A stretch of 64,000 nt of DNA from Euryhalocaulis caribicus. GTDB taxonomy: Bacteria; Pseudomonadota; Alphaproteobacteria; Caulobacterales; Maricaulaceae. The notes under the pieces were generated by a model. The model was not told the origin of the DNA and ran no database searches. It was given only the letters and a program-made list of their open reading frames with translations. The DNA lies in NCBI RefSeq assembly GCF_000412185.1, contig NZ_ASJA01000007.1, positions 1 to 64,000 on the forward strand. Direction: 5' to 3'. A program made the position numbers and the translations under genes. Positions 17,301 through 26,096 of the stretch are shown piece by piece; the first letter of the stretch is position 1; every line of letters starts with the position of its first letter.

Positions 17301-17777
17301 GGCGGCAGCGGTCTCAGCTTCAATGAAATGATCGCCGAAGCGTCGCTGGACCAGGGGCGCATCCGGATCGAGCAGGCGCGTGCGTCCGGTCAGGCGCTGG
17401 GAATCACCACTTCAGGCGAAATCGATATGCCGCGCAGCGAACTGGCGCTGAACGGCGTTCTGGTGCCGTCTTATGGCGTAAACGCCTCCGTTGGCGCTTT
17501 GCCGGTTATCGGCGATCTCCTGACGTCCCGTGAAGGCGAGGGGCTATTCGCTTTGACCTACTCGGTCAGCGGACCGTTCGATCAGACACAGGTGGTGGTG
17601 AATCCGCTTTCCGCGCTGGCGCCGGGCATATTCCGCCGGATATTTGAGGGCGGCGTGTCTCTGGAGGAGGCCCAGGCCGAAGCCGCCCGGCAATCTGCGG
17701 AAACGCCGGATGAGGAACCCGCTGCCGAACAACAGCTTGAATCCGGGGGCGAGCCGGGCGAGGAGCCGCCCGGCTAG
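14373..17777 (+). CDS. AsmA/YhdP-like envelope protein (DUF3971 and AsmA-like C-terminal region)
   Basis: An inner-membrane-anchored protein of 1134 residues. One membrane helix (about 10-32, LEMAALVFMLAIFVVGFAVY) is followed by a very long periplasmic region of beta-rich repeats. The C-terminal part (GVLVPSYGVNASVGALPVIGDLLTSREGEG) is the hallmark of the AsmA-like C-terminal region shared by YhdP-family proteins. The extreme C-terminus is Glu/Pro-rich and probably disordered. In enterobacteria this family forms bridge-like lipid conduits that carry phospholipid from inner to outer membrane; that role is inferred. The stop shares the four bases CTAG (17774-17777) with the stop of the convergent tyrS. 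Confidence 0.85.
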   Translation: MTRQATRLALEMAALVFMLAIFVVGFAVYRLSGGPVDLEVLRPNAEEIFAEAFDGETVELGEIRSEWRPESRAIVVTARNVTIRDETGEVVSVASRIATALPAASLAQGRFAPLWVEAEGGAFAVVRRRDGSFAFGLGTARRAVREEEETTEGAPSLDWREFELPDGAANLRRLALSDVVLFVQLRDIGLNWRIRHASLDADLSGQTLSADLAGELLQENGYATISALVSADLGVKRIAAEGVVSGFNPSQSAPQRLAGWARSIDAPLDLNWRLATAREGRLTGGRLTARLGAGEVAIARQRRPISGADLRMRYEAGRQAMVLEALQLESDVLSLRGEGAVTNLFSDGDASPEIELSLGEFGLDMPGLFEEPLSLTAIEFEGGLFQDDVSGLTIDRLSADLGGFSLGLQGSVAFVRNAGEWAFSRLSLEGGTEGYASPQDLLRYWPLDFADGGRVWIAEHVDAGRIHDAEFELTMTDEDVARGRLNEDDMRLAFAMDRGEVRYVSTMSPVTQASGSAVLRGNSFSLEMDEGRIGEMVLTEGRVEIPRLKPKGAPAVIAGAGRATASDVLKLLDEEPLGFPSAFGIDPDSVQGEGEIRFELTRPMRSEVPIERIGFDVEADFENVSAPTGIGGLQITDGKVHLEGTPFGLIARGPGRIGPVEALISWEERFGEPEEIPSTIFNVEAVLDQEDFDALGVPLRQFLNGPVLFSARTEGDGLAIEKGAASVDLTSAAIGSAGDFWNKPQNSPAGGRFEFTRNDDGFQISSARLTGPGLEAAGAARFSGQGQLDNIRLETVRLDQFADFSLNLSRNDAVFELDVEGDYLDARWLVDQILSDAGAGKLGIPVSADIVLDQAVISDALTAEQVTVAFDHSGERIETASVDARAAGEPVAIRLAPGAGEARTLSASAQDAGLLFEALFGIDQVRGGRFTLDGRSEAADAPWNFEARVEEFDLVRAPILARLFALASLQGLADVLGGSGLSFNEMIAEASLDQGRIRIEQARASGQALGITTSGEIDMPRSELALNGVLVPSYGVNASVGALPVIGDLLTSREGEGLFALTYSVSGPFDQTQVVVNPLSALAPGIFRRIFEGGVSLEEAQAEAARQSAETPDEEPAAEQQLESGGEPGEEPPG

Positions 17778-19009
17778 ACGATTTTCAGAAGCGCGTGGCG
17801 TTTCTTGCCGACGGACAGTTTTATAGCGCCGTCGCGGATATCCTCGTCCGTGAGGGTTGCGAACGGATCCTCGACCTTCTCGTCATTCACTTTCAAAGCG
17901 CCGCCCTTGATGTGACGGCGCGCCTCGCCGCGGGACTCTACCAGCTCGGCGCGTTCGAACGCTTCCAGAATTCCAAGTCCGCTTTGCAACTCCGCCGCCG
18001 GAATTTCGACCGAAGGCAGGTCCGCGCTCGCGCCGCCCTGCTCGAAGGTCTCGCGCGCGGCGGCCTCCGCCTTACGGGCTTCGTCCGCGCCGTGCAGCAT
18101 CGCGGTGGCTTCATTAGCAAGCCTGATCTTGGCGTCGTTGATGTCCGCGCCTTCCAGCGATTCCAGCCGTTCGACCTCGTCCAGCGGCAGGTCGGTGAAC
18201 AGGCGCAGGAAGCGGCCGACATCGGCGTCTTCGGTGTTCCGCCAGAATTGCCAGTACTGATAGGGGCCAAGACGGTCCGGATTCAGCCAGACAGCGCCAT
18301 CGGCCGTCTTGCCCATTTTCACGCCGGACGCGGTGGTGATCAGCGGCGTCGTGAAGCCGTAGGCTTCCGCGCCGTCGACGCGACGGCAGAGCTCCACGCC
18401 ATTGACGATATTGCCCCACTGGTCCGCGCCGCCCAGTTGCAACTGGCAGCCGCTCGCGCGGTTCAATTCCAGGAAATCGACCGCCTGCAGCAACATGTAA
18501 TTGAATTCGAGGAAGGTCAGCGGCTGTTCGCGGTCGAGGCGGCTTTTCACCGAGTCGAAGGTCAGCATCCGGTTGATGGTGAAATGCCGTCCGAACTCGC
18601 GCAGGAATTCCAGATAGGAATATTCGGACAGCCAGGCGTCGTTATCGACGACAATGGCTTTGTCCATGTCCAGCAGCGCATGGAAGGGCTTCAGAATGCC
18701 TTCCTTGTTCGCTGCGATGTCCTCCGGGGTGAGAACCGGGCGCTGGCTGTCCTTGCCGGACGGATCGCCGATCTTCGTCGTCCCGCCGCCCAGCAGGACG
18801 ATCGCGGTGTGGCCGGCCTGTTGCAGGCGGCGCAGCATCATGATCTGAACTAGGCTGCCGACGTGAAGGCTGGAAGCGGTCGCGTCGAAACCGATATAGC
18901 CGGTCACGGTCTGGCGGGCGGCCAGCGCGTCCAGGCCCTCGATATCAGTCGCCTGATAGAGATAGCCGCGTCCGGCCAGGGTCTTTATGAGATCGGATTT
19001 GTATTGCAT
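17774..19009 (-). CDS. tyrS: Tyrosyl-tRNA synthetase
   Basis: Class I aminoacyl-tRNA synthetase charging tRNA-Tyr. The HIGH-like motif is LHVGS (about 48-52) after FDATASS, and the KMSKS loop is KMGKTADG (about 230). An S4-type RNA-binding domain forms the C-terminus (about 345-411, with SRGEARRHIKGGALKVND). 411 residues, normal for bacterial TyrS. Divergent from anmK with 44 bases between starts. Confidence 0.96.
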   Translation of the reverse strand: MQYKSDLIKTLAGRGYLYQATDIEGLDALAARQTVTGYIGFDATASSLHVGSLVQIMMLRRLQQAGHTAIVLLGGGTTKIGDPSGKDSQRPVLTPEDIAANKEGILKPFHALLDMDKAIVVDNDAWLSEYSYLEFLREFGRHFTINRMLTFDSVKSRLDREQPLTFLEFNYMLLQAVDFLELNRASGCQLQLGGADQWGNIVNGVELCRRVDGAEAYGFTTPLITTASGVKMGKTADGAVWLNPDRLGPYQYWQFWRNTEDADVGRFLRLFTDLPLDEVERLESLEGADINDAKIRLANEATAMLHGADEARKAEAAARETFEQGGASADLPSVEIPAAELQSGLGILEAFERAELVESRGEARRHIKGGALKVNDEKVEDPFATLTDEDIRDGAIKLSVGKKRHALLKIV

Positions 19010-19053
19010 AGGCCGCGCCTTCTATCACGGCGCGGACGAGAGGGAAGGGCTTA

Positions 19054-20184
19054 ATGGCGGCGAAGCTATACCGCGCAATCGGTTTCATGACCGGCACGTC
19101 GATGGACGGCCTCGACGGCGCGATTCTGGAAACTGACGGCGAAAGTCTGATCCGGCCGCGCGCGTGCCTTTCGCTTCCCTTCGATGATGGCGTGCGCGGG
19201 CATATTCTGGCCGCGGTGAAAGCGGCGCGCGCGTGGGGTTTTGAGGGGGACGAGCCCGCGGAAGCTTTCGCGCTGGCAGAAGACGCGCTGACTGAATTGC
19301 ATGCGGAAGCGACGGCCCAGCTTCTGGAAATGGAAGGCCTGACCGAAGCGAATATTGATGTCATCGGATTTCACGGTCAGACCGTTCTCCACCGGGCGCC
19401 CTCGGCGCGCGCGGCCGGGCGGACCCGCCAGCTCGGCCGGGGCGCCGCGCTGGCGCGTCTGACAGGCATCAACGTGGTCAATGATTTCCGCGCGGCCGAT
19501 GTCGCCGCCGGCGGGCAGGGCGCGCCGTTCGCGCCGCTCTATCACGCGGCTCTGGCCAAACGGGACGGGCTGGAACGGCCGCTGGGCGTGGTCAATCTGG
19601 GCGGCGTGGGCAACATCACCCTGATTGATGCGGATGGCGGGATACTGGCTTTTGACACCGGCCCGGCAAACGGTCCGATTGACGACTGGGTCGGCGGAGA
19701 AGGCGACCGGCTGTTCGATGAGGGCGGCGCGCTGGCGCAAGCCGGAAATCTTGATGAGGCCCGCCTGCAGGGGCTGCTGAACCATCCCTATTTCGAGACG
19801 CAGCCGCCGAAGTCGCTGGACCGTCAGGACTTCACCAGCGCCATGGCGGAAGGGCTGTCCATAGAAGACGGCGCGGCCCTGCTGACCGAATTTGCCGCCG
19901 CCTCGGTCGTCCGTGGTCTGGAGTGGGCGGCGGAACGGCCGCGGCGGCTGATCGTCACCGGCGGCGGGCGCAACAATCCCGTGTTGATGGATGCGTTGCG
20001 CCGTCGCGCCGGCGTGCCTGTTGATCCTGTCGAGGCCGTGGGCTGGCGCGGCGACGTGCTGGAAGCGGAGCTGTTTGCCTGGCTTGCGGTCAGGTCGCTG
20101 CGCGGCTGGCCGCTGTCGGTTCCCGCCACCACCGGCGTGCAGGAACCCATGACAGGCGGCGTTTTGAGCCGCGCGGCGGTCTAG
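19054..20184 (+). CDS. anmK: Anhydro-N-acetylmuramic acid kinase
   Basis: Recycles cell-wall sugar: it phosphorylates and opens 1,6-anhydro-MurNAc to MurNAc-6-phosphate. ASKHA-fold motifs are visible: GTSMDG at 14-19 (ATP phosphate loop), VNLGGVGNIT near 180 and DTGPAN with catalytic D201. 376 residues, full length. No MurQ or MupP neighbour is seen. The stop shares CTAG (20181-20184) with the convergent hydrolase gene. Confidence 0.95.
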   Translation: MAAKLYRAIGFMTGTSMDGLDGAILETDGESLIRPRACLSLPFDDGVRGHILAAVKAARAWGFEGDEPAEAFALAEDALTELHAEATAQLLEMEGLTEANIDVIGFHGQTVLHRAPSARAAGRTRQLGRGAALARLTGINVVNDFRAADVAAGGQGAPFAPLYHAALAKRDGLERPLGVVNLGGVGNITLIDADGGILAFDTGPANGPIDDWVGGEGDRLFDEGGALAQAGNLDEARLQGLLNHPYFETQPPKSLDRQDFTSAMAEGLSIEDGAALLTEFAAASVVRGLEWAAERPRRLIVTGGGRNNPVLMDALRRRAGVPVDPVEAVGWRGDVLEAELFAWLAVRSLRGWPLSVPATTGVQEPMTGGVLSRAAV

Positions 20185-20867
20185 CCTTCGTCCTTGTCCG
20201 GATCAGGCACGAAATTGCCGCCCCAGGCCGGGGGCAGCCGCGTGTCGAGATAGGCGTTGACCGCCTTCTCCATCTCTTCGGCCTTGTTCTGGAAGAAGTG
20301 GCCGGCGCCGGGGATCGTCTCGTGCGTGATCACGCGGCCCTTCTGGACGCGGATCTTCGGCACCACGCGCTGAACATCGTCCGGCGGCACGATCTTGTCT
20401 TCCGAACCATTCAGGATCAGGCCGGATGACGGGCAGGGCGCCAGGAAGGAGAAATCATACATATTGGTCGGCGGCGCGACGGAGATGAATCCGTCAATCT
20501 CCGGCCGGCGCATCAGGAGCTGCATGGCGATATAGGCGCCGAAGGAATGTCCCCCGACCCAGCTGAGCGGCGCGTTCGGGTTCAGCGCCTGGAACCAGTC
20601 CAGCGCCGTGGCCGCGTCGGACAGTTCGCCAAGCCCCTGATCCCAGCTGCCCTGGCTGCGGCCGACGCCGCGGAAATTGAAGCGGAGGACCGAGAAGCCG
20701 CGATCCTTGAACAGGTCGAACAGCGACAGCGTCAGCTGGGTGTTCATATTGCCGCCCCCGTTCGGGTGCGGGTGCAGGATCAGCGCGACTGGGGCGTTTT
20801 CGGAGCGGCCGGGACGGTAGCGTCCCTCGAGGCGGCCGGCGGGGCCCGGAATAATGACGTCAGGCAT
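20181..20867 (-). CDS. Alpha/beta hydrolase of the HPHP/GHSFG family
   Basis: A cytoplasmic serine hydrolase of 228 residues with unknown substrate. The start at 20867 (MPDVIIPGPAGRLEG) is chosen; the longer frame upstream would run through the IscR-type promoter. HPHPNGGGNMNT near residue 35 forms the oxyanion region, and GGHSFGAYI near residue 105 holds the nucleophile Ser. The acid and His fall in the later NGSEDKIVPP and PGAGHFF segments. Relatives are often annotated as dienelactone-hydrolase-like or CocE-like esterases. Divergent from the SUF operon; no functional link is evident. Confidence 0.8.
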   Translation of the reverse strand: MPDVIIPGPAGRLEGRYRPGRSENAPVALILHPHPNGGGNMNTQLTLSLFDLFKDRGFSVLRFNFRGVGRSQGSWDQGLGELSDAATALDWFQALNPNAPLSWVGGHSFGAYIAMQLLMRRPEIDGFISVAPPTNMYDFSFLAPCPSSGLILNGSEDKIVPPDDVQRVVPKIRVQKGRVITHETIPGAGHFFQNKAEEMEKAVNAYLDTRLPPAWGGNFVPDPDKDEG

Positions 20868-20900
20868 GGGTCTCCAGAGGTTTCGCGGATAGCGGTTGGA

Positions 20901-20925
20901 ATACTTGACTAATTCAGTCGGAAAA
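20901..20925 (+). promoter_or_regulatory. IscR-type (type 1) operator overlapping the SUF promoter
   Basis: The 25-base stretch ATACTTGACTAATTCAGTCG plus GAAAA contains the dyad GACT-AATT-AGTC expected of the cluster-bound IscR (type 1) site and fits most positions of the E. coli consensus. TTGACT at 20904-20909 doubles as a -35, and ATAGCT at 20926-20931 sits 16 bases later as a weak -10. Bound repressor would therefore block polymerase. The regulator gene begins 100 bases downstream, implying autoregulation of the whole operon by iron-sulfur status. Confidence 0.8.
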
Positions 20926-21024
20926 CATAGCTCCCGCATGAACCGCCGCTTCAAGAGCGCGCGCTTTTAGCAAACGGCTTCTTGAATTGCGAGAGTCCGT
21001 TCAGTCCTTGAAGGATATAGAGAC

Positions 21025-21459
21025 GTGCAACTGACCGCGAAAGGGCGATACGCCGTGACCGCGCTGGCCGATCTTGCGGCCCGTGACGGCGCGCCGGCCT
21101 CGCTCGCCGACATCGCCGAGGCGCAGTCACTGTCCCGGCCTTTCCTTGAGCAGTTGTTTTCCAAGCTGCGTCAGGCGGGGCTGGTCGAAAGCGTGCGCGG
21201 ACCGGGCGGCGGATACCGGATGGCGCGGGACATGGACGATATCGCCATTGCGGACATCCTGACCGCGGTGGGCGAAACGGTGCGCTCCACAGGCTGTTCG
21301 TCGAAGAAGGTCGAGGCCTGCACCGGCGCATCGGGCCGTTGCCTCTCGCACCCGCTGTGGTCGGCGCTGGATACCCATATCGAAGATTTTCTGGGCTCGG
21401 TCACGCTGGCTCATGTCGTTTCGCAGGACTTCCCGCAAACTGTGGAGGTCCGCCCGTGA
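21025..21459 (+). CDS. iscR: Rrf2-family iron-sulfur regulator (IscR/SufR-like)
   Basis: A 144-residue winged-helix repressor starting at GTG 21025 (MQLTAKGRYAV, the standard family start). The helix-turn-helix is about residues 25-65 (LADIAEAQSLSRPFLEQLFSKLRQAGLV). Three Cys and a His (C93, C101, C108, H111 in the GCSSKKVEAC...GRCLSHPLW stretch) are placed to hold a [2Fe-2S] cluster. Spacing between the cysteines is wider than in E. coli IscR. First gene of the SUF operon. It overlaps the next gene by GTGA and should repress the operon when cluster-loaded. Confidence 0.9.
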   Translation: MQLTAKGRYAVTALADLAARDGAPASLADIAEAQSLSRPFLEQLFSKLRQAGLVESVRGPGGGYRMARDMDDIAIADILTAVGETVRSTGCSSKKVEACTGASGRCLSHPLWSALDTHIEDFLGSVTLAHVVSQDFPQTVEVRP

Positions 21460-22586
21460 GCCGCGAACTTGTCTATCTCGATCACAACGCCACCTCGCTG
21501 CTTCGTCCCGAGGCGCGGGAGGCGATGCTGGCCGCCATGGATGCGGGCGGCAATCCGTCCTCCACCCATGCCGCCGGCCGCGCGGCGCGCAGCATGATCG
21601 AGGATGCGCGTGAAGCCATCGCGGGCCGTTCCGGGGCGTGCGCCGAAGACCTGATTTTTACATCCGGGGGCACAGAGGCGATCAATCTGGCCCTGGCCAG
21701 CGCCATCAGCGCCGGGGCCGGGCGTCTGATCGTTTCGGCCATTGAACATGATGCGGTGATTGATTTCGCGAAAGCATCCGGCGTGGAAACGCAATTCGTT
21801 CCCGTTACGCCGCAGGGCGTTCTGGATCTGGATGCGTTGAAGGATTTGCTGGGCGAGGACGGTTCTGACGCCCTTGTCGCGGTCATGCTGGTCAATAACG
21901 AAACCGGCGTGATCCAGCCTGTCGCGGAGGCGGCGGAGCTGGCGCATCAGGTTGGCGCGCGCATCCATGTCGACGCCGTTCAGGCGCTTGGCAAGATCGA
22001 GATGTCGATGACCGAGCTTGACGCCGATTATCTCTCCCTGACCGCGCACAAGCTTGGCGGACCTCAGGGCGCGGGCGCGCTGGCGATTGGCGAAGGCGCG
22101 CCGCTGGTCCGGCGCCAGCATGGCGGCGGGCAGGAGCGGGGCCGCCGCTCGGGCACCGAGAACGTGGCGGCCATCGCCGGGTTCGGCGCCGCGGCCGCCG
22201 CGGCTGAACCGGCTGATTACGCGAAGCTGGCCGGCATCCGCGACGCCATGGAGGCGCGCCTGAAAGCCGCCGCGCTGGAAATTGTCATTCTCGGCGAGGA
22301 CGTGGCGCGCGCGCCGAACACGCTTTGTTTCTACGCCCCGGGCTTCAGCTCCGAGACGCAGGTCATGTCGATGGACCTTGCCGGGTTCGCGATCAGCGCG
22401 GGCGCGGCCTGTTCATCCGGCAAGGTGGCGCGCAGCCATGTGTTGAGCGCCATGGGCCTTAGCGATGAACTGGCGGCCTCGGCGATCCGGGTCAGCCTGG
22501 GATGGAATACAGAGGCCGGGCAGGGCGAGGCTTTCGCCGACGCCTGGCTAGACGCCTATGCCCGCGTGAAAACGCGCGCGGCCTGA
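21456..22586 (+). CDS. Cysteine desulfurase, NifS/IscS-like
   Basis: PLP enzyme taking sulfur from cysteine as a persulfide. The start is GTG 21456, overlapping the regulator stop, with GGAGG upstream; the open frame reaching further upstream is not coding. The PLP lysine is in LTAHKLGGP (about 196) and the catalytic Cys in GAACSSGKV (about 315). 376 residues. It is a class I (NifS/IscS-type) enzyme, distinct from the class II SufS later in the same operon, so the operon encodes two desulfurases. No SufE or IscU scaffold lies nearby. Confidence 0.92.
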   Translation: MSRELVYLDHNATSLLRPEAREAMLAAMDAGGNPSSTHAAGRAARSMIEDAREAIAGRSGACAEDLIFTSGGTEAINLALASAISAGAGRLIVSAIEHDAVIDFAKASGVETQFVPVTPQGVLDLDALKDLLGEDGSDALVAVMLVNNETGVIQPVAEAAELAHQVGARIHVDAVQALGKIEMSMTELDADYLSLTAHKLGGPQGAGALAIGEGAPLVRRQHGGGQERGRRSGTENVAAIAGFGAAAAAAEPADYAKLAGIRDAMEARLKAAALEIVILGEDVARAPNTLCFYAPGFSSETQVMSMDLAGFAISAGAACSSGKVARSHVLSAMGLSDELAASAIRVSLGWNTEAGQGEAFADAWLDAYARVKTRAA

Positions 22587-22611
22587 AACTAAAGGAAAGA
22601 CAGAGGCTTAT

Positions 22612-24084
22612 ATGCCTGCGGTTAAAGAAACAGTCGAAGACGTCAAAGGTCTGGAATCCGACAAGTACAAGTATGGCTTCTCGACCGAGATCGAGCAGGA
22701 GTTCGCGCCCAAGGGGCTGGATGAAGAGACGATCCGCTTCATCTCGGCCAAGAAGGGCGAGCCGGACTGGATGCTGGAATACCGGCTGAACGCCTATCAG
22801 CGCTGGCTGACCATGGAGGAGCCGCACTGGGCGCTCGTGAACTTCCCGCCCATCGACTATCAGGACGCCTATTATTACGCCGAGCCGAAATCCGGCGCGA
22901 AGTACGAGAGCATCGACGATGTCCCGCAGGAGCTGCTGGACACCTACGAAAAGCTCGGCATTCCGCTGAAGGAGCAGGAAGTGCTGGCGGGCGTTAAAGG
23001 CTCGGCGAAAGTCGCTGTCGATGCGGTGTTCGACTCCGTTTCCGTCGCCACGACCTTCAAGAAGGAGCTTGAGAAGGCCGGCGTGATTTTCATGTCGATC
23101 TCCGAGGCGCTGCGCGAGCATCCCGAGCTTGTGCGCAAGTATCTCGGCACCGTGGTGCCGACCTCGGACCATTTCTTCGCCGCGCTCAATTCGGCGGTGT
23201 TCTCCGACGGCACGTTTGTCTATGTGCCCGAGGGCGTGCGCTGCCCGATGGAGCTTTCGACCTATTTCCGCATGAACGCGGAAGGCACCGGGCAATTCGA
23301 GCGCACGCTGATCGTCGCCGCCAAGGGGGCCTATGTCTCCTATCTGGAGGGCTGCACCGCCCCGATGCGCGACGAGAACCAGCTTCACGCCGCCATCGTC
23401 GAACTGGTCGCCGAAGAGGATGCGGAGATCAAATACTCCACCGTCCAGAACTGGTGGCCGGGCGATGCCGACGGCAAGGGCGGGGTGTATAATTTCGTCA
23501 CCAAGCGCGGCGAATGCCGTGGCGACCGTTCCAAGATTTCATGGACGCAGGTGGAGACCGGCTCCGCCATCACCTGGAAATATCCCTCCTGCATCCTCAA
23601 GGGGAAGGAGAGCCAGGGCGAATTCTATTCGGTGGCCATCACGAACGGCCATCAGCAGGCCGATACCGGCACCAAGATGATCCATCTGGGCGAGAACACG
23701 CGCTCGCGTATCATCTCCAAGGGCATTTCCGCGGGTAAATCGTCCAACGCCTATCGCGGCCTGGTGCGCGCCAATCCGACCGCGAAAGGCGCGCGCAACT
23801 TTACCCAGTGCGACTCCCTGCTGATCGGGGACGAGTGCGCCGCGCACACCGTGCCGTATGTCGAGGCCCGCACGCCGCACGCTACGTTCGAACATGAGGC
23901 GACGACGTCCAAGCTCTCCGAGGACCAGCTCCACTATGTCCGCCAGCGCGGCCTGTCGGAGGAGGACGCCGTGGCGCTGCTGGTCAATGGCTTCTGCAAG
24001 GACGTGCTTCAGCACCTGCCCATGGAGTTCGCCGTGGAGGCGCAGGCGCTGGTGAAAGTCAGCCTTGAGGGCAGCGTCGGCTGA
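22612..24084 (+). CDS. sufB: Fe-S cluster assembly scaffold SufB
   Basis: Core of the SufBC2D scaffold on which [4Fe-4S] clusters are built. 490 residues, typical length, with the parallel beta-helix core and conserved C-terminal region ([29 protein letters not shown]) that binds SufC. The Cys in the [14 protein letters not shown] segment is the likely sulfur-accepting residue. An AAGGAAAG ribosome site precedes the ATG. Lies between the NifS-like desulfurase and sufC. Confidence 0.97.
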   Translation: MPAVKETVEDVKGLESDKYKYGFSTEIEQEFAPKGLDEETIRFISAKKGEPDWMLEYRLNAYQRWLTMEEPHWALVNFPPIDYQDAYYYAEPKSGAKYESIDDVPQELLDTYEKLGIPLKEQEVLAGVKGSAKVAVDAVFDSVSVATTFKKELEKAGVIFMSISEALREHPELVRKYLGTVVPTSDHFFAALNSAVFSDGTFVYVPEGVRCPMELSTYFRMNAEGTGQFERTLIVAAKGAYVSYLEGCTAPMRDENQLHAAIVELVAEEDAEIKYSTVQNWWPGDADGKGGVYNFVTKRGECRGDRSKISWTQVETGSAITWKYPSCILKGKESQGEFYSVAITNGHQQADTGTKMIHLGENTRSRIISKGISAGKSSNAYRGLVRANPTAKGARNFTQCDSLLIGDECAAHTVPYVEARTPHATFEHEATTSKLSEDQLHYVRQRGLSEEDAVALLVNGFCKDVLQHLPMEFAVEAQALVKVSLEGSVG

Positions 24085-24120
24085 TCGACGCGCGCCTCAC
24101 GCTTGTATTTAAAGGGATTG

Positions 24121-24873
24121 ATGATGTTGAAGATCGATAATCTGCACGTGTCCGTCGAGGACAAGGAAATCCTCAAAGGGCTGAGCCTTGAGGTTCCAGC
24201 CGGCGAGGTGCACGCCATCATGGGGCCGAACGGCGCGGGCAAGTCCACGCTGGCCCATGTCGCGACGGGTCGCGATGGCTACGAAATTACGGACGGCTCG
24301 ATCACCTTGAAAGGCGAAGAGCTGACGGAAATGGAGCCGGAGGAGCGCGCCGCCAAGGGCCTGTTCCTGTCTTTCCAGTATCCGCTGGAGTTGGCCGGCG
24401 TTCCGACGCTGACCTTTCTGCGCACGGCCCTTAACGCCCAGCGCAAGGCGCGCGGCGAGGAGGAAATCTCCGCGCCGGACTTCATGAAAAAAGCGCGCGC
24501 GGCGGCCGAGACGCTCAAGATGCCGATGGACATGCTGAAACGCTCTCTCAATGCCGGCTTCTCCGGCGGCGAGAAGAAGCGCATGGAGATTTTCCAGGCG
24601 CTGATCCTGGAGCCGGATTTCCTGATTCTGGACGAGACCGATTCCGGGCTGGACATTGATGCGCTGAAGGTCGTGGCCGAGGGCGTGGACAATCTGCGCA
24701 ACGCGGATCGGGGCATGCTGGTCATCACCCACTATCAGCGGCTTCTGGATTACCTGGCGCCGGACAAAGTCCACGTCATGGCGCAGGGGCGCATTATGGA
24801 CAGCGGCGGGCCGGAGCTTGCCCGTGCGCTGGAGAGCGAAGGCTATGACCGCTATCTGGAGGATGCGGCGTGA
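24121..24873 (+). CDS. sufC: Fe-S assembly ATPase SufC
   Basis: ABC-type ATPase that drives conformational change in SufB-SufD. Walker A is GPNGAGKST (about 38-46), the signature is FSGGEKKR (about 149), and Walker B is LILDETDSGLD. There are two in-frame ATGs (24121 and 24124); the AAAGGG ribosome site at 24111-24116 suits the second slightly better, and an upstream TTG frame is unlikely. The final GTGA is shared with the sufD start. Confidence 0.96.
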   Translation: MMLKIDNLHVSVEDKEILKGLSLEVPAGEVHAIMGPNGAGKSTLAHVATGRDGYEITDGSITLKGEELTEMEPEERAAKGLFLSFQYPLELAGVPTLTFLRTALNAQRKARGEEEISAPDFMKKARAAAETLKMPMDMLKRSLNAGFSGGEKKRMEIFQALILEPDFLILDETDSGLDIDALKVVAEGVDNLRNADRGMLVITHYQRLLDYLAPDKVHVMAQGRIMDSGGPELARALESEGYDRYLEDAA

Positions 24874-26096
24874 GCCTGACCCAGCATAAGCCAACCCCGG
24901 CCGAAACCGCTTTTCGCGAGGCCTATGAGGCGCTGGACGCCTCGGGCGGCCGCGCGCAGTCCTGGGCGGCCTTTGCCGAGCAAGGTCTGCCGCACAAGCG
25001 GGTCGAAGAATGGAAGTGGTCCGATGTCCGCCAGACCCTGCGCCAGCCGCGCAGCCAGTCCGGCGCTGTTGAATCGGACATTTCGCCCGCGCAGGCATTT
25101 GGAACCGCCGGGGCCGCCGAGATTGTCTTTGCCAATGGCCGTCTGATTGGCGAGCCCGAGCTTCCCGAGGGCGCGGTCCTGCACCGTCAGGACGAGGCGA
25201 ACCCGCCGGGCGAACGCGAATCCTATCCGTTGGCCGCTCTGGCTGGCGCTCTGACGCTGGAAACCGGGGCTTATGTCCTCGAGATCAATGGCGAAGTGTC
25301 CAGGCCGATCCGGTTGCGCCTGATCTCGGAAGGCGAGGGGGCGCACCATTTGCGTCTGTCCGTCGTAGTCCGTGAAAACGCCAGCGCCACGATTCTGGAA
25401 AGCCATGAAGGCGAAGGCGCGCCCTACGCCAATACGCTGGTCGAGCTGGACCTGCAGCGGAACGCGCGCCTGAAGCGCTACATCATCCATCAGGGCTCTG
25501 CGGACGTGGTGAACACCACGACGACTTTGGGCCATGTTGCCGAAAGGGCCGGCTATCATCAGGCCATCCTGACTTTCGGCGGCGCCCTGACGCGTTTTGA
25601 CGCGCGCCTGACATGTGAAGGCGACGAAACCGATATCCGGCTCGACGGCGCCTATCTCCTGGACGGGCAGCGTCACGCGGACCTGACCTCGGTGGTGGAT
25701 CACCGGGGCGAGGGCTCGGTGACACAGCAGGTCGTGAAGGGCGTGGTCGATGATCGCGGACGCGGCGCGTTTCAGGGCCGCTTCGATGTGGCGCGCGGCG
25801 CACAGAAGACCGATGCTCAGATGCAGCACCATGCGCTGCTGCTAAGCGAGCGCGCGCAGTCGAACGCCAAGCCTGAGCTGATGATCTTTGCCGATGATGT
25901 GCAATGCGCGCATGGCAACACGGTCGGGGCGCTGGATGAAAATGCGCTGTTCTATATGCGCTCGCGCGGCATCGACGCCGCATCCGCCCGCGCTTTGCTG
26001 ATCGAGGCCTTTATCTCCGAGGCGTTCGCGCATATTCCTGACGATGTTCAGGAAGAATTTATTGCGCGTTCGCGTGAATGGTTGGAGAAAAAGTGA
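24870..26096 (+). CDS. sufD: Fe-S assembly protein SufD
   Basis: SufB paralogue that pairs with it in the SufBC2D scaffold and helps iron entry. 408 residues starting at GTG 24870 (GTGA overlap with sufC). The C-terminal domain (IFADDVQCAHGNTVGALDENALFYMRSRGI) carries the conserved Cys and His of the SufB-SufD interface. The N-terminal 90 residues are helical and variable, as usual. Confidence 0.95.
   Translation: MSLTQHKPTPAETAFREAYEALDASGGRAQSWAAFAEQGLPHKRVEEWKWSDVRQTLRQPRSQSGAVESDISPAQAFGTAGAAEIVFANGRLIGEPELPEGAVLHRQDEANPPGERESYPLAALAGALTLETGAYVLEINGEVSRPIRLRLISEGEGAHHLRLSVVVRENASATILESHEGEGAPYANTLVELDLQRNARLKRYIIHQGSADVVNTTTTLGHVAERAGYHQAILTFGGALTRFDARLTCEGDETDIRLDGAYLLDGQRHADLTSVVDHRGEGSVTQQVVKGVVDDRGRGAFQGRFDVARGAQKTDAQMQHHALLLSERAQSNAKPELMIFADDVQCAHGNTVGALDENALFYMRSRGIDAASARALLIEAFISEAFAHIPDDVQEEFIARSREWLEKK

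Noticed and set aside
20868-20954. N-terminal extension of the alpha/beta hydrolase to 20954
   Set aside because: The extension would run through the IscR-type operator, and the family start fits MPDVIIPG at 20867.
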